Assembly: GCA_963675925.2 (NCBI GenBank)
Contig: CAXXIB010000004.1
Coordinates: 186,001 to 250,000, forward strand
Source of the DNA: CAXXOK01 sp963675925
GTDB taxonomy: Bacteria > Bacillota > Clostridia > Christensenellales > Aristaeellaceae
Direction: 5' to 3'
DNA length: 64,000 nt
In this document: piece after piece, positions 1 to 8,221 of the stretch
Numbering within the stretch: the stretch's first letter is position 1
Layout: each line of letters opens with the position of its first letter
Notes under the pieces: model-generated
Told to the model about the DNA's origin: nothing
Database searches by the model: none
The model's input: only the letters and a program-made list of their open reading frames with translations
Program-made: the position numbers and the translations under genes

Positions 1-319
1 GGTTTGCAAAGTTACCGGTGATCAGGTAATCGGCGACTTTTGACCCGGTCAGCAGGTTGAGCGGAACACCGGAGAACTGCAGCGTAGCGCCGCCCTGTAA
101 AAACAGCACCGCATAGTCGTCCGGCACGGAGAGCACCTCGCGGACCAGCGCGACCGTTTCGTTGTAAATATCAACATACATGGCGGAGCGATGACTCATC
201 TCCATCACACTCATGCCCTTGTCACGATAGCAAACCAGTTCGCTTGCGGCCTTTTCCAGCACGCTTTGGTCGATCACCGCGGGACCGGCCGAGAAATTGT
301 ACACCCGTTCCATATGCAT
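1..319 (-). CDS. serC: Phosphoserine aminotransferase, N-terminal part (3' end outside the window)
   Basis: PLP-dependent aminotransferase that converts 3-phosphohydroxypyruvate to phosphoserine in cytoplasmic serine synthesis. Only about the first 106 codons are present; the gene runs off the left edge. The N-terminus reads ERVYNFSAGPAV, followed by GMSVMEMSHRS and LFLQGGATLQF, which are hallmark stretches of SerC. Two ATG codons lie in frame, at 319 and 313. An AAGGAGG site ends 4 nt before the first and 10 nt before the second, so the start is uncertain by two codons. A TTGCAC-17-TATACT promoter lies about 80 nt upstream. The 3-phosphoglycerate dehydrogenase partner gene, if adjacent, would be outside the window. 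Confidence 0.93.
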   Translation of the reverse strand, partial: MHMERVYNFSAGPAVIDQSVLEKAASELVCYRDKGMSVMEMSHRSAMYVDIYNETVALVREVLSVPDDYAVLFLQGGATLQFSGVPLNLLTGSKVADYLITGNFAN

Positions 320-396
320 CGTTCCTCCTTATCACGTCTTTGGGATTAGTCGGGACGTTTTTCGCCCTATGGGCTGTTCCTGTGCCGATTAGAGCC

Positions 397-425
397 AGTA
401 TATAACAGCTCCGGCAGCAGTGCAA
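397..425 (-). promoter_or_regulatory. Probable sigma-A promoter of serC
   Basis: Reading the minus strand, TTGCAC (425-420) is followed after 17 nt by TATACT (402-397). The start would lie about 70 nt upstream of the serC ATG. The leader contains a GGGCG/CGTCCC hairpin, but I recognise no riboswitch in it. Confidence 0.5.
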
Positions 426-479
426 GCATTATTTTGTCCCACCCGGCGGATTGTGTCCCGGACAAATGCAACAAACAAA

Positions 480-512
480 CCCGCTATCCCTTTGTATGTA
501 AGGAATAGCGGG
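480..512 (-). terminator. Probable terminator downstream of guaD
   Basis: A near-perfect 12-bp inverted repeat (arms starting CCCGCTAT and ending ATAGCGGG, one mismatch) is followed on the minus strand by a T-rich tract (TTTGTTTGTTG). It lies about 90 nt beyond the guaD stop. The rest of the 282-nt gap between serC and guaD holds the serC promoter and nothing else I recognise. Confidence 0.55.
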
Positions 513-601
513 GTATGTGCGTTATTTCACGCAATTAAAATTTTCTTACACCGGTATACAAGTTCCGTGTTTTTTTCGCTATAGCGCGTACCGATACGCT
601 G

Positions 602-1867
602 CTAGAGCACCGCTTGGCCGTCCACAAACTTTTGCACAAGCCGTAAATCGCCGGACAAGTACAGCGCGCGTTCCAAGCGCTGGGGCACGGTCAGGTCCAC
701 GGTGGTACGCAGCTTGGTATCGTCCAGCACCAGTGCATCGAGCATATACCCTTCCTCAAAGCTGCCGCACTTGCCAAAGAAACTTCCTCCGCCCTTGGTG
801 GCCATGTAGAAGACCTCTGGGAAGGTGAGCACGGGTTCGTTCGGCTCAACAATGCGCCAGTAGAGCTTTGAAAACTGTACTGCGTTGGTTACGATGCGGA
901 GCATATCAATGCTCTCCCCTCCGGCCACATCGCTGCCAAGCCCCATGCGCACGCCTGCTGACAGCAGCCTGCGTACCGGCGCGATGCCGGAGCGCAGGTT
1001 CGCGTTGGAGGATGGGCAATGGGCAACCATGGTGCAGCGCTGCCGGAGCAGTTCAATTTCCGCATCTTCCGGGTATACCACGTGGGCCATCACCGCATTT
1101 GACAGCATACCGTAGCGGTCGTAGGCCCCGGCATAGTGTTCCACATCCGGGCTTAATTCCTTTACCCAGTTGATTTCATCGCGCGTTTCAGACAGATGCG
1201 ACTGTACGGGAACGTTGTATTGATCCTTCAGTCCCTGCAACCGTGCCATCAGCGCGTCCGTGCAGGAGGGCACAAAGCGCGGCGTAATCATCGGCTTGAT
1301 TTTCGTAAAGCGTTCCTGCATGGCCACAATCCAGGCTTCGGTATCCGCTGCCGCTTGGTCTGCCGATACCTCGCACAGGTCTTTGGGTGCGTTGCGGTCC
1401 ATGCTCAGCTTACCAACATAGCCTTGCAGGCCGGATGCTTCCAGGTACTCCGCCAGCAGCAGCGTGGCAGGCGCATGCAGCGTGGCAAAGCAGCAAAACC
1501 GCGCGGTGAAGCTCTGTTTCAGTGCCTGGGTGAATGCGGCATAGGCCCGGCTTGCATACTCCAGGTCGGTATATTTGGCTTCCTCCGGGAAGGCGTAGGT
1601 ATACAGCCAGTCGATCAGCTCCATATCCATGCCCAGCCCGCGGTAGGCAAACTGCGGGGCATGCAGGTGCAAATCATACAGCGCCGGTAATACAAGCCGG
1701 CCCGTATAATCCAGGAATTTCAGGTGTTTGAAGCGCTCTGGAATCTCACGAAAGACACCAGCGCACAATCCGTTTTCGCATACCAGATAGCCGTGGGGAA
1801 TGGTTTGAATGCGCTCGGGCGTATCGCTCCAGACGATATGCCCTTTAAGGACAAAGTTTGCTTTCAT
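602..1867 (-). CDS. guaD: Guanine deaminase (amidohydrolase family)
   Basis: Hydrolyses guanine to xanthine and ammonia in cytoplasmic purine salvage/degradation. The 421-residue length fits the zinc amidohydrolase GuaD family. Metal-site motifs appear in order: HLHAPQ near residue 67 (the HxH motif), SHLSET near 224, AHCPSSN near 268 and GSDVAGG near 313. The ATG overlaps the stop of the upstream EEP-hydrolase gene as ATGA (1867-1864), so the two are probably translationally coupled. No purine permease or xanthine dehydrogenase gene is nearby, so the pathway context comes only from the enzyme family. Some family members act on related heterocycles such as aminohydantoins, but the PQFAYRG and GSDVAGG contexts favour guanine. 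Confidence 0.87.
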   Translation of the reverse strand: MKANFVLKGHIVWSDTPERIQTIPHGYLVCENGLCAGVFREIPERFKHLKFLDYTGRLVLPALYDLHLHAPQFAYRGLGMDMELIDWLYTYAFPEEAKYTDLEYASRAYAAFTQALKQSFTARFCCFATLHAPATLLLAEYLEASGLQGYVGKLSMDRNAPKDLCEVSADQAAADTEAWIVAMQERFTKIKPMITPRFVPSCTDALMARLQGLKDQYNVPVQSHLSETRDEINWVKELSPDVEHYAGAYDRYGMLSNAVMAHVVYPEDAEIELLRQRCTMVAHCPSSNANLRSGIAPVRRLLSAGVRMGLGSDVAGGESIDMLRIVTNAVQFSKLYWRIVEPNEPVLTFPEVFYMATKGGGSFFGKCGSFEEGYMLDALVLDDTKLRTTVDLTVPQRLERALYLSGDLRLVQKFVDGQAVL

Positions 1868-2922
1868 TGCAGTGTAAAGTCCATAACCACGGGTTGGTGG
1901 TCTGTATTCTGGAAGTTCAAGTCGATGGTTTCCACGCCATTGACCTTGATGTTGTCGGACACGATATATCCGTCGATCACATACATCACATGCTGATCAC
2001 GGTTGCCAAGGTACGGCCTGTCCAGCGACCGGCAGGTGGGTGCGCTGAGATCATAGGCAAAGGAGAAGCCTTCGGGCAGGTCGCTTTGCAGCAGCTCACC
2101 CGGCAGCCAGACATTGTCATCGGAAATCGGGAACCAGTCCTGTGCGCCCGGAAACTGGGCGTTAAAGTCGCCGCCCGCAATGACATAATTCCCCTTTTTC
2201 AGCTCGTCCTTCATCAGGGATACGAGCATCTCCATCTGCTTTTGCCGCAGCTCGCCGGAGGTATAGGATTCCAGGTGCAGGTTGATCAGCACCAGCGAGT
2301 GATCGGACTCGTCAATCGGCAAATACTCCACCAGCAGGCAGCGTTTCAGGTTCGCCAGGCTGATGGGCCAGGCGTGCGCGTTTGGCAGCGAGATGCGATT
2401 GGCATGTTCCACCTTCAGGTTGGAAAGTGTTAACAAGCCGCTTTCCACCTTGCCGATGGGCGGAATGGGAAACGGCACAAACGGCACCTTAAAGTTGTAG
2501 GCAAAGGCCCGCCCCATCGAAAGCCCGCGCGTAAAGTACTCCGCCTGGTCTATGCCGTAGCTGCGTGTAGAGCTGGTGTCCACTTCCTGTAAAAGCGCCA
2601 AATCCGGCTGCTGATTATACAGCGCACCCAGCAGGCTTTGCAGGTTGGTTTCCACCACAGCCTTGCTTTCCGGATGCACGCCGTCGCCGCCGTCCATAAA
2701 GAAGTCCTGGTCACGGTCCAGCCCGCCATAGCCGATATTGAGCGTAATGATTTGGTAGGTTTTCCCGACCTCCACAAAGTCGTGCCGCACACCTGTAGTT
2801 GCAGCTACGGTTTGGGTATTCGCTGGGCGGTATTCCGCGATCCAAAGCCAAGAAAGCAGCCCGACCACCAAAAGTACGATGATCAAAAGCAGCGTTATAA
2901 GCACCCGAAATAAACCGCGCAT
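1864..2922 (-). CDS. Membrane-anchored endonuclease/exonuclease/phosphatase (EEP) family hydrolase
   Basis: A 352-residue protein with one N-terminal hydrophobic segment (about residues 5-29) and an EEP-fold catalytic domain that should sit outside the membrane. EEP motifs are visible: TLNIGYGG near 60, LLQEVD near 111 (catalytic Glu), NLHLES near 213, GGDFNAQ near 247 and the terminal TDHQPV (catalytic Asp-His). The family includes DNase I-like nucleases, phosphodiesterases and sphingomyelinase-like enzymes, and sequence alone does not fix the substrate. GGAGG precedes the ATG by 7 nt. The stop overlaps the guaD start, which hints at salvage of extracellular nucleic acid or nucleotide; that link is inference. 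Confidence 0.82.
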   Translation of the reverse strand: MRGLFRVLITLLLIIVLLVVGLLSWLWIAEYRPANTQTVAATTGVRHDFVEVGKTYQIITLNIGYGGLDRDQDFFMDGGDGVHPESKAVVETNLQSLLGALYNQQPDLALLQEVDTSSTRSYGIDQAEYFTRGLSMGRAFAYNFKVPFVPFPIPPIGKVESGLLTLSNLKVEHANRISLPNAHAWPISLANLKRCLLVEYLPIDESDHSLVLINLHLESYTSGELRQKQMEMLVSLMKDELKKGNYVIAGGDFNAQFPGAQDWFPISDDNVWLPGELLQSDLPEGFSFAYDLSAPTCRSLDRPYLGNRDQHVMYVIDGYIVSDNIKVNGVETIDLNFQNTDHQPVVMDFTLQ

Positions 2923-3015
2923 ACGATAGCCTCCTCCGTATTGGTTTGCTGTTACGTCTGATTATACCAAATTGAGCTGCGCCAAACAAGCAGGGCTTGC
3001 CACTCTTTCGCCGGG

Positions 3016-3648
3016 TTAGGCCTGTTTGATTTCGACCTCGACCACGCCCGCGCAGAACGAAAACGGATGGAACACAGCCCGGCAGCCGTGCAGGGTTTCC
3101 CGGAGCTTGGAAAACACGATGTAGTTTTCCTCGTCGTCCCACGCATCGCCGCTGGCAGCCCTGCAATTGTCCAGTGCCTCCTGGGTTGCAAAGGACACAT
3201 CCCCGATCAGGATGCGGCCCTCAGGTTCCAGGTGCTCACACAGTGCGTGGATGAACATTGACTGTGCCTCATACGATAAATGGTGCAGCGCATAGGTACT
3301 GATGATAAAATCAAAGCGCTCCCCGGCAAGCTGCGGCGGGATGCCCTGCGTGAAATCCCACTGCAAAAGCCGTGCATCCGGCATCTTGCTTTGCGCTTTA
3401 GCAAGCATATCCGCTGAGAAATCCAGCCCCGTTACCCTGCAGCCTGCATCGTACAGCTTTTTGGATAAAAACGCCGTACCGATGCCAACATCCAGCACGG
3501 CCTTTGGCCCATTTTGCAGAACCGTTGCGTAAACGGCGTTCATTAACCGTTTATACCCGGCGAAGGGGTATTCGTTGTTTGTATCGGCCTCATGCACGCT
3601 TTGATCGTAGTCATTGGCCCATAGATCGAACCCTTGGCTGCTTAGCAT
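3016..3648 (-). CDS. Class I SAM-dependent methyltransferase, substrate unknown
   Basis: A Rossmann-fold methyltransferase of about 210 residues. Motif I is VLDVGIGTAFLSKKL, followed by the acidic motif II end (GLDFSADML), DFTQG, and the FDFIISTYALHHL post-motif typical of the UbiE/YrrT-like group. An upstream in-frame ATG lies at 3660, but GGAGG sits 5 nt before the ATG at 3648, so I chose that start (MLSSQGFDLW). The substrate cannot be read from the sequence, and the neighbouring xylB and EEP hydrolase genes give no clue. It may share a transcript with the EEP hydrolase/guaD pair, 93 nt downstream. Confidence 0.83.
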   Translation of the reverse strand: MLSSQGFDLWANDYDQSVHEADTNNEYPFAGYKRLMNAVYATVLQNGPKAVLDVGIGTAFLSKKLYDAGCRVTGLDFSADMLAKAQSKMPDARLLQWDFTQGIPPQLAGERFDFIISTYALHHLSYEAQSMFIHALCEHLEPEGRILIGDVSFATQEALDNCRAASGDAWDDEENYIVFSKLRETLHGCRAVFHPFSFCAGVVEVEIKQA

Positions 3649-3699
3649 AGTATCCTCCATCGGTATTGATTACACATTCCACAGTACACGCTCAAATGG

Positions 3700-3729
3700 A
3701 AGAAAGCAAGCCTTGCGACTTGCTTTCTT
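3700..3729 (-). terminator. Probable terminator after xylB
   Basis: A perfect 11-bp stem (AAGAAAGCAAG / CTTGCTTTCTT) with an 8-nt loop lies 28 nt beyond the xylB stop. The minus-strand tail is only moderately T-rich (TTCTTCCATTTG). Confidence 0.6.
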
Positions 3730-3757
3730 CTTGAGAAAGGAGAGGGAGGAAACGAAA

Positions 3758-5284
3758 CTATTGTGTTAAACGCTTGAATGCGTTTTTCATATCCGGATAG
3801 AGTTTCACAAACTGCTCGTATCCTTTTTGATACAAGGGCTGGTTGTCTTTGTTGGGCAGCTGCTCGCCGCCGATTTGAATCATGGTGTCGCAGGCTTCCT
3901 TGACCGACGGATACAGCCCTGCGCCAACGCCCGCGAGGATCGCCACGCCCAGTGCCGGGCCTTCCTTGGAGTTGGTGGTGACCACCTTGCAGTCAAACAC
4001 GTCCGCCAGCATTTGCCGCCAGACTTCCGAGCGACCGCCGCCGCCTGTCGCCAGCATTTGTGCGGGTTTAACCCCCATGCCGTCCAGCACGCTTAAGCTG
4101 TCGTTTAGGGCATAGGCAACACCTTCGTACACGGCGCGCATCAAATCCAGCTTGGTGTGCATGGCCGAAAGCCCGAAGAACACGCCGCGGCAATCCGGGT
4201 CCAAATGCGGGGTCCGTTCCCCCATCAGATACGGCAGATAGAACAAGCGATTCGCGCCGATGGGTGCTTTTGCAACTTCCATGTCCATCAGCTGATAGGG
4301 ATCAATCCCCATCAGGGATGCGGTTTCCATTTCCGAGGTGCAGAAATTGTCGCGGAACCACTTCAGCGACAATCCTGCCGATTGCACCACGCCCATCACA
4401 TGCCAGGCACCCGGCACGGCGCAGCAGAAGGTATGCACGCGGCCTTTGGGGTCGATGGCCAGATTGTCGGTATGGGCAAACACCACGCCGGAAGTCCCGA
4501 TGGTGGTGAACGCGCGCCCATCGGCCACAACACCCGTGCCGACAGCTGCCGCCGCGTTATCGCCCGCGCCGCCTACAACCAGCGTGCTTTCCGCAAGTCC
4601 GGTGAGCTTGGCGGCGGCTGTACTAATGTGGCCGGTCACCTCTGGGCTTTCGTACACCTTGCCAAGATAGGATTTGTCAATCCCAAGCTTGTCCAGCACT
4701 TCATCGCTCCAGCAGCGGTTGGGCACATCCAGCAGCTGCATGCCGCTGGCATCGCTGACTTCGGTGGCAAAATCGCCGGTCAGCTTGTAGCGCAGGTAAT
4801 CCTTTGGCAGCAGAATGTGGCGGCATTGCTTGTAAATCTCCGGCTGATGCTTCTGCACCCAGCGGATTTTCCCTGCCGTAAAGCCGGTCAGCGCCGGGTT
4901 GGCGGTGATCTCAATCAAGCGCTCTGCGCCGATAATCTCGGTAATTTCTTCGCATTCCTTGCCGGTGCGCTGGTCAGCCCAGATAATGGACGGCCGCAGC
5001 ACTTCGCCTGCTTCGTCCAGCATGACCAAACCGTGCATCTGGCCGGAAATACCCAGTGCCGCAATGTCGGCAGGATTGATGGCGGCCTTTGAAAGCACCG
5101 TAGAGATGGTTTTCACGGCGGCGTTCCACCAATCCTCCGGTGCTTGTTCTGCCCAGCCATTCTCCGGCTGGCTCAACGGATACTCTACCGTGGAAGACGC
5201 AACAACCGAACCATCCTGATGAAACAATACGGTTTTGGTGCCGCTGGTACCCAGGTCAATTCCCAGCAGGTATTTGTCGCTCAT
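3758..5284 (-). CDS. xylB: Xylulokinase (FGGY carbohydrate kinase)
   Basis: Phosphorylates D-xylulose to xylulose 5-phosphate with ATP, feeding the pentose phosphate pathway. The 508-residue length is typical. The N-terminal ATP-binding signature LGIDLGTSGTKTVLF, the substrate-binding GISGQMHGLV with IIWADQRT, and the C-terminal ATGGGGRSEVWRQMLADVF match XylB within the FGGY family. AGGAGAACACT directly precedes the ATG. It lies 91 nt after xylA on the same strand, separated by a 13-bp perfect hairpin (5336-5364), so it is probably co-transcribed from the xylA promoter. Confidence 0.95.
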   Translation of the reverse strand: MSDKYLLGIDLGTSGTKTVLFHQDGSVVASSTVEYPLSQPENGWAEQAPEDWWNAAVKTISTVLSKAAINPADIAALGISGQMHGLVMLDEAGEVLRPSIIWADQRTGKECEEITEIIGAERLIEITANPALTGFTAGKIRWVQKHQPEIYKQCRHILLPKDYLRYKLTGDFATEVSDASGMQLLDVPNRCWSDEVLDKLGIDKSYLGKVYESPEVTGHISTAAAKLTGLAESTLVVGGAGDNAAAAVGTGVVADGRAFTTIGTSGVVFAHTDNLAIDPKGRVHTFCCAVPGAWHVMGVVQSAGLSLKWFRDNFCTSEMETASLMGIDPYQLMDMEVAKAPIGANRLFYLPYLMGERTPHLDPDCRGVFFGLSAMHTKLDLMRAVYEGVAYALNDSLSVLDGMGVKPAQMLATGGGGRSEVWRQMLADVFDCKVVTTNSKEGPALGVAILAGVGAGLYPSVKEACDTMIQIGGEQLPNKDNQPLYQKGYEQFVKLYPDMKNAFKRLTQ

Positions 5285-5335
5285 AGTGTTCTCCTAATGC
5301 TACTATTTTTTAAGTGGGAAAACGATGGTATAGAA

Positions 5336-5364
5336 GTTCCGCTGCGGCTATGCCGCAGCGGAAC
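5336..5364 (-). repeat. Perfect intercistronic hairpin between xylA and xylB
   Basis: Arms GTTCCGCTGCGGC and GCCGCAGCGGAAC (13 bp, no mismatch) enclose a 3-nt loop, 11 nt past the xylA stop. No T-run follows (next bases on the minus strand TTCTATACC), so it looks like an mRNA-stabilising or processing hairpin, or a partial terminator, rather than a full terminator. Confidence 0.7.
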
Positions 5365-5375
5365 ATAAGAGGTTC

Positions 5376-6698
5376 TTATTTGAACAGAATTTGGTTGACG
5401 ACGTTTTCAAGGTACTCCTGCCGGCCGCTGGCGGGAATGGCCGCGCCGCCGCTCTTGACAGCGATGGCTGCGCACTCTTCGAGCGTCGCTTCGCCGTTTC
5501 GGATCTTCTTGCCGATATCGGTGGTGGCGTAGCTTTCATAGCGCTCTTTGACAAACTCGTCAATCCGGCCGTCTTCGATGATCGCCGCAGCCTTGATCAG
5601 GCCCAGCGCAAAGGAATCCATGCCCAGGATAAAGGATTCAAACATATCCTCCAGGGTGTTGGACGGACGACGGCTCTTGGCATCGAAGTTCAGACCGCCG
5701 CTCAGGCCACCAGCCTTGAGAATTTCGTACATGCACAGGGTGGTTTCATATACATTGAAGGGGAACTCGTCGGTATCCCAGCCCAGCAGCAAATCGCCCT
5801 GGTTGGCATCCACGGACCCCAGCATGCCGTTCATGGCCGAGATACGCAGGTCGTGCTGGAAGGTGTGGCCCGCGAGCGTGGCATGGTTGGCTTCAATGTT
5901 CATTTTAAAGTCTTTGTCCAGGCCGTATTGGCGCACAAAGCCGATGGCCGTAGCAGCATCGTAGTCATACTGGTGCTTCATGGGCTCTTTGGGCTTGGGC
6001 TCGATGTAGAAATCGCCTTTGAAGCCGATGGACCGGCCATAATCAACCGCCATATGCATCAGCGCGGCGATGTTTTCCTGCTCAAACTTGACGTCGGTAT
6101 TCATCAGGGTTTCGTAGCCTTCACGGCCGCCCCAGAACGTATAGCCTTTGCCGCCGAGTTTCACGGTGCAGTCCAGCGCCTTTTTAATCTGCGCTGCCGC
6201 GTGGCAGAACACATCAACACTGTTGGAGGAACCTGCGCCGTTCATGAAACGGGGATTGCCAAACATGTTGGCCGTGCCCCACAGGCACTCAATGCCGGTT
6301 TCCTTCATTTTCTCCAGCATATAGTCGGTAATCTCGTCCAGACGCGCGTTGGTTTCTTCCAGCGTGTCGGCTTCGGGAACCAAATCCACATCATGGAAGC
6401 AGAAGTAATGGATGCCAAGCTTCTGCATAAACTCAAACCCAGCATCCACCTTGGCTCTGGCATGTTCCATGGTGCCGGTTTTGGAAGCACCAAACGACTT
6501 GTCCGTGGTCGGATCGCCGAAAATATCTTTACCGGTTGCGCACAGTGCATGCCACCATGCCATGGCAAACGGCAGATGTTCGCTCATTTTTTTGCCTAGA
6601 ATAACGCGGTCAGGATCATAGAACTTGAAGGACAGCGTGTTTTTGGAATCTGCTCCCTCGTATTTCACTTTAGGAAGACCTTTGAAAATTTCAGCCAT
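5376..6698 (-). CDS. xylA: Xylose isomerase
   Basis: Interconverts D-xylose and D-xylulose using divalent metal. The 440-residue length is that of the longer (class II) clostridial/Bacteroides type. Visible features are FKFYDPD near the N-terminus, MAWWHAL, FCFHDVDLVPE (catalytic His), WGGREGYE, FYIEPKPKEPMKHQYDYD (metal ligands Glu and His), NIEANHATLAGHTF and LGWDTDEFP. I chose ATG 6698 (MAEIFKGLPKVKYEG) because the open frame upstream of it covers the promoter and an AGAGGCGG-like site precedes it; longer starts would lie upstream of the -10 element. It is the first gene of xylA-xylB, directly downstream of the LacI-type regulator gene, with its own promoter and operator. Confidence 0.97.
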   Translation of the reverse strand: MAEIFKGLPKVKYEGADSKNTLSFKFYDPDRVILGKKMSEHLPFAMAWWHALCATGKDIFGDPTTDKSFGASKTGTMEHARAKVDAGFEFMQKLGIHYFCFHDVDLVPEADTLEETNARLDEITDYMLEKMKETGIECLWGTANMFGNPRFMNGAGSSNSVDVFCHAAAQIKKALDCTVKLGGKGYTFWGGREGYETLMNTDVKFEQENIAALMHMAVDYGRSIGFKGDFYIEPKPKEPMKHQYDYDAATAIGFVRQYGLDKDFKMNIEANHATLAGHTFQHDLRISAMNGMLGSVDANQGDLLLGWDTDEFPFNVYETTLCMYEILKAGGLSGGLNFDAKSRRPSNTLEDMFESFILGMDSFALGLIKAAAIIEDGRIDEFVKERYESYATTDIGKKIRNGEATLEECAAIAVKSGGAAIPASGRQEYLENVVNQILFK

Positions 6699-6753
6699 GG
6701 ATATTCCGCCTCTCTTTGGAGAATCATGTACTATTTGGTTGATGTTTTGCGAA

Positions 6754-6767
6754 TGTGCTCGTGCACA
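6754..6767 (-). promoter_or_regulatory. Candidate LacI-family operator at the xylA promoter
   Basis: TGTGCTCGTGCACA: 5-bp arms TGTGC/GCACA around a central CG, with symmetric mismatches at the two inner positions. It begins 10 nt downstream of the xylA -10 box, over the expected transcription start. The only close relative I saw is the perfect palindrome at 8222-8235 in the importer leader, differing at one base. A central CpG in a short palindrome is the usual shape of a LacI/GalR operator, and a LacI-family gene lies between the two sites. Confidence 0.72.
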
Positions 6768-6777
6768 CTTTATTTGA

Positions 6778-6806
6778 ATTGTACAACACCCGATATTTAT
6801 TGTCAA
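6778..6806 (-). promoter_or_regulatory. Sigma-A promoter of xylA-xylB
   Basis: TTGACA (6806-6801), a 17-nt spacer, then TACAAT (6783-6778) on the minus strand. The predicted start falls inside the palindromic operator just downstream, which fits repression by steric block. Confidence 0.82.
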
Positions 6807-6857
6807 TAACAGAATTTTGCGAACTACGGTCAAATATGTGCGATATTATGACAGTGA

Positions 6858-7877
6858 TCAGAGATTTTCTAAAATTTTAATTTGATGTTCCATAATAATA
6901 CGGTTGCCCTGCTTGGGCTGGCCTGCCAGTAAAATATCAAACGCGGCGATGATCGCATCGTGCCCCTGGCGCAGCGGCTGCTGGCAGATGACCGCGCGCA
7001 CCAGTCCGGAGCGCATCATTTTCACGGTCGCGGGGATGGTATCAAACGCAACCACGCGGATATCGTTTTGGCGGTTCTTTTCCACAACGGCGCGGCATAC
7101 ACCCTCCGTACCCGCCGCAACAACGAAGATGGCATCAATCTGCGGATTGCGGTTGAGCATCGCCAGCGTCATCTTGTGGGAATGCTCGGTATCGTCCATG
7201 GCGGAAGCGCTGTCTGCAATCGTGATATCGGGGCACACGGCCTTGATATGCCGCTCAAACCCCTCGCGGCGCTGATCGTGCCCTAATAACCGGCTGACAC
7301 CGGTTACAATGCCGAGCTTGGCCTTGCCGCCGGTGACTACGCGCATAACGCCCGCAGCGGTCACGCCGCCAGCCGTATAGTCCGACCCCACATAGCAGCT
7401 GCGGGTGGTATTTTCAATATCGGTATTCACCGTGATCGTCGGAATGCCACCGGCACTCAGCTCGTCGATCTTCTTGGCGATTTTCTTATCGTTAATCGGC
7501 TGAATGACCAGCGCCGATATGTTTGCCTGCTGCAGCTGCGCAATCAAGGCAAGCTGGCGCGCTACATCATAGCCCCGCATGGTTTTGATCATCACGGTCA
7601 CGCCGTAATCTGTTAATTCCTTTTCAGCGTTTTGAAAGCCTTCAATGACATCGTCAAAAAACGGGTTGCCTTCGCTGGAGACCACAACGCCAATCACCGG
7701 CGAGGTCTTTTTCAGCGTCAGCGCTTTGCCCGCGATGTTTTTCGTATAGCCCAGCTGCCGGATCGTATGGAGCACGCGTTCTTGCGTATCCGGCTTTACC
7801 TTGCCACGCCCGTTGAGGACACGATCTACCGTACCACGGCTTACACCGCACAGGTCGGCGATCTGCTTGATCGTCAC
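6858..7877 (-). CDS. LacI/GalR-family transcriptional regulator, probable xylose-operon repressor
   Basis: A 339-residue regulator. Its N-terminal helix-turn-helix (TIKQIADLCGVSRGTVDRVLNGR) is of the LacI type, followed by the hinge (GYTKNIAGKAL) and a periplasmic-binding-protein-like effector domain (about residues 60-330; INDKKIAKKIDELSAGGIP is part of it). I chose GTG 7877: AAGGAG lies 9 nt before it, and a TTGACA-17-TATCAT promoter has its -10 box overlapping the alternative upstream ATG (7910), so that ATG would not be transcribed. It lies between xylA and the divergent sugar importer, each with a matching palindrome. The effector is likely xylose or a related pentose; that is inference. 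The repressor-versus-activator role is untested. Confidence 0.86.
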   Translation of the reverse strand: MTIKQIADLCGVSRGTVDRVLNGRGKVKPDTQERVLHTIRQLGYTKNIAGKALTLKKTSPVIGVVVSSEGNPFFDDVIEGFQNAEKELTDYGVTVMIKTMRGYDVARQLALIAQLQQANISALVIQPINDKKIAKKIDELSAGGIPTITVNTDIENTTRSCYVGSDYTAGGVTAAGVMRVVTGGKAKLGIVTGVSRLLGHDQRREGFERHIKAVCPDITIADSASAMDDTEHSHKMTLAMLNRNPQIDAIFVVAAGTEGVCRAVVEKNRQNDIRVVAFDTIPATVKMMRSGLVRAVICQQPLRQGHDAIIAAFDILLAGQPKQGNRIIMEHQIKILENL

Positions 7878-7908
7878 TGGGTAACACTCCTTGCAATCTT
7901 GTGCTTTC

Positions 7909-7937
7909 ATGATAGTCCCTATCCATCTGCTTGTCAA
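7909..7937 (-). promoter_or_regulatory. Promoter of the LacI-family regulator gene
   Basis: TTGACA (7937-7932), a 17-nt spacer, then TATCAT (7914-7909) on the minus strand, about 25 nt upstream of the GTG start after the expected initiation point. Its position excludes the ATG at 7910 as the translation start. Confidence 0.68.
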
Positions 7938-8017
7938 TCACCCGCAGGTTGCCACTACCTATTAAAAATGGGTGTGCTGCGACACGCCCGCCATATTCCC
8001 TCTGAAGCGACGAAACA

Positions 8018-8042
8018 CGTTTACTCCGCATATTTGTAAACG
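8018..8042. promoter_or_regulatory. Inverted repeat upstream of the sugar-importer promoter, possible regulator site
   Basis: CGTTTAC, 11-nt spacer, GTAAACG, ending 18 nt before the -35 box at 8061. The half-site TGTAAACG resembles half of a CcpA cre element, but the two halves are too far apart for a canonical cre. Binding by any specific factor is a guess. Confidence 0.35.
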
Positions 8043-8060
8043 AAATATTTTCTCCCCCTA

Positions 8061-8089
8061 TTGACAACGTTTTAGTGTTAAGCTACAAT
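8061..8089 (+). promoter_or_regulatory. Sigma-A promoter of the sugar ABC importer operon
   Basis: TTGACA (8061-8066), 17-nt spacer, TACAAT (8084-8089), the same -10 hexamer and spacing as the xylA promoter. It implies a leader of about 215 nt before the binding-protein ATG, with the palindromic operator inside it. The rest of the leader holds no gene that I can see. Confidence 0.75.
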
Positions 8090-8221
8090 AGCAACGCATA
8101 CATCTCATAAGACTTCGAATACATATTCACCCTCGCAAATTGTTGGTTTTTTGAACACCGCTTTTTGATCGCAGATATTTTCGGCAGCAATCGTGTTGTC
8201 CGTTTCGTTTATTTACCATAA

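Noticed and set aside
320..601. Riboswitch or small gene between guaD and serC
   Set aside because: Only a terminator-like hairpin and the serC promoter are visible; the 68-codon antisense frame there overlaps the serC start and has no support.
5391..6599. Long open frame (about 400 codons) antisense to xylA
   Set aside because: It lies wholly inside a clearly coding gene on the other strand, has no family resemblance and no ribosome binding site; it is a by-product of codon bias.
7878..7937. Upstream ATG at 7910 as start of the LacI-family regulator
   Set aside because: The ATG overlaps the -10 box of a TTGACA-17-TATCAT promoter, so it would not be in the message; GTG 7877 has AAGGAG and gives the normal family N-terminus.
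8061..8075. CcpA cre site overlapping the importer -35 box (TGACAACGTTTTAG)
   Set aside because: At least two core positions differ from the cre consensus; the AACGTT core alone is too common to support a call.
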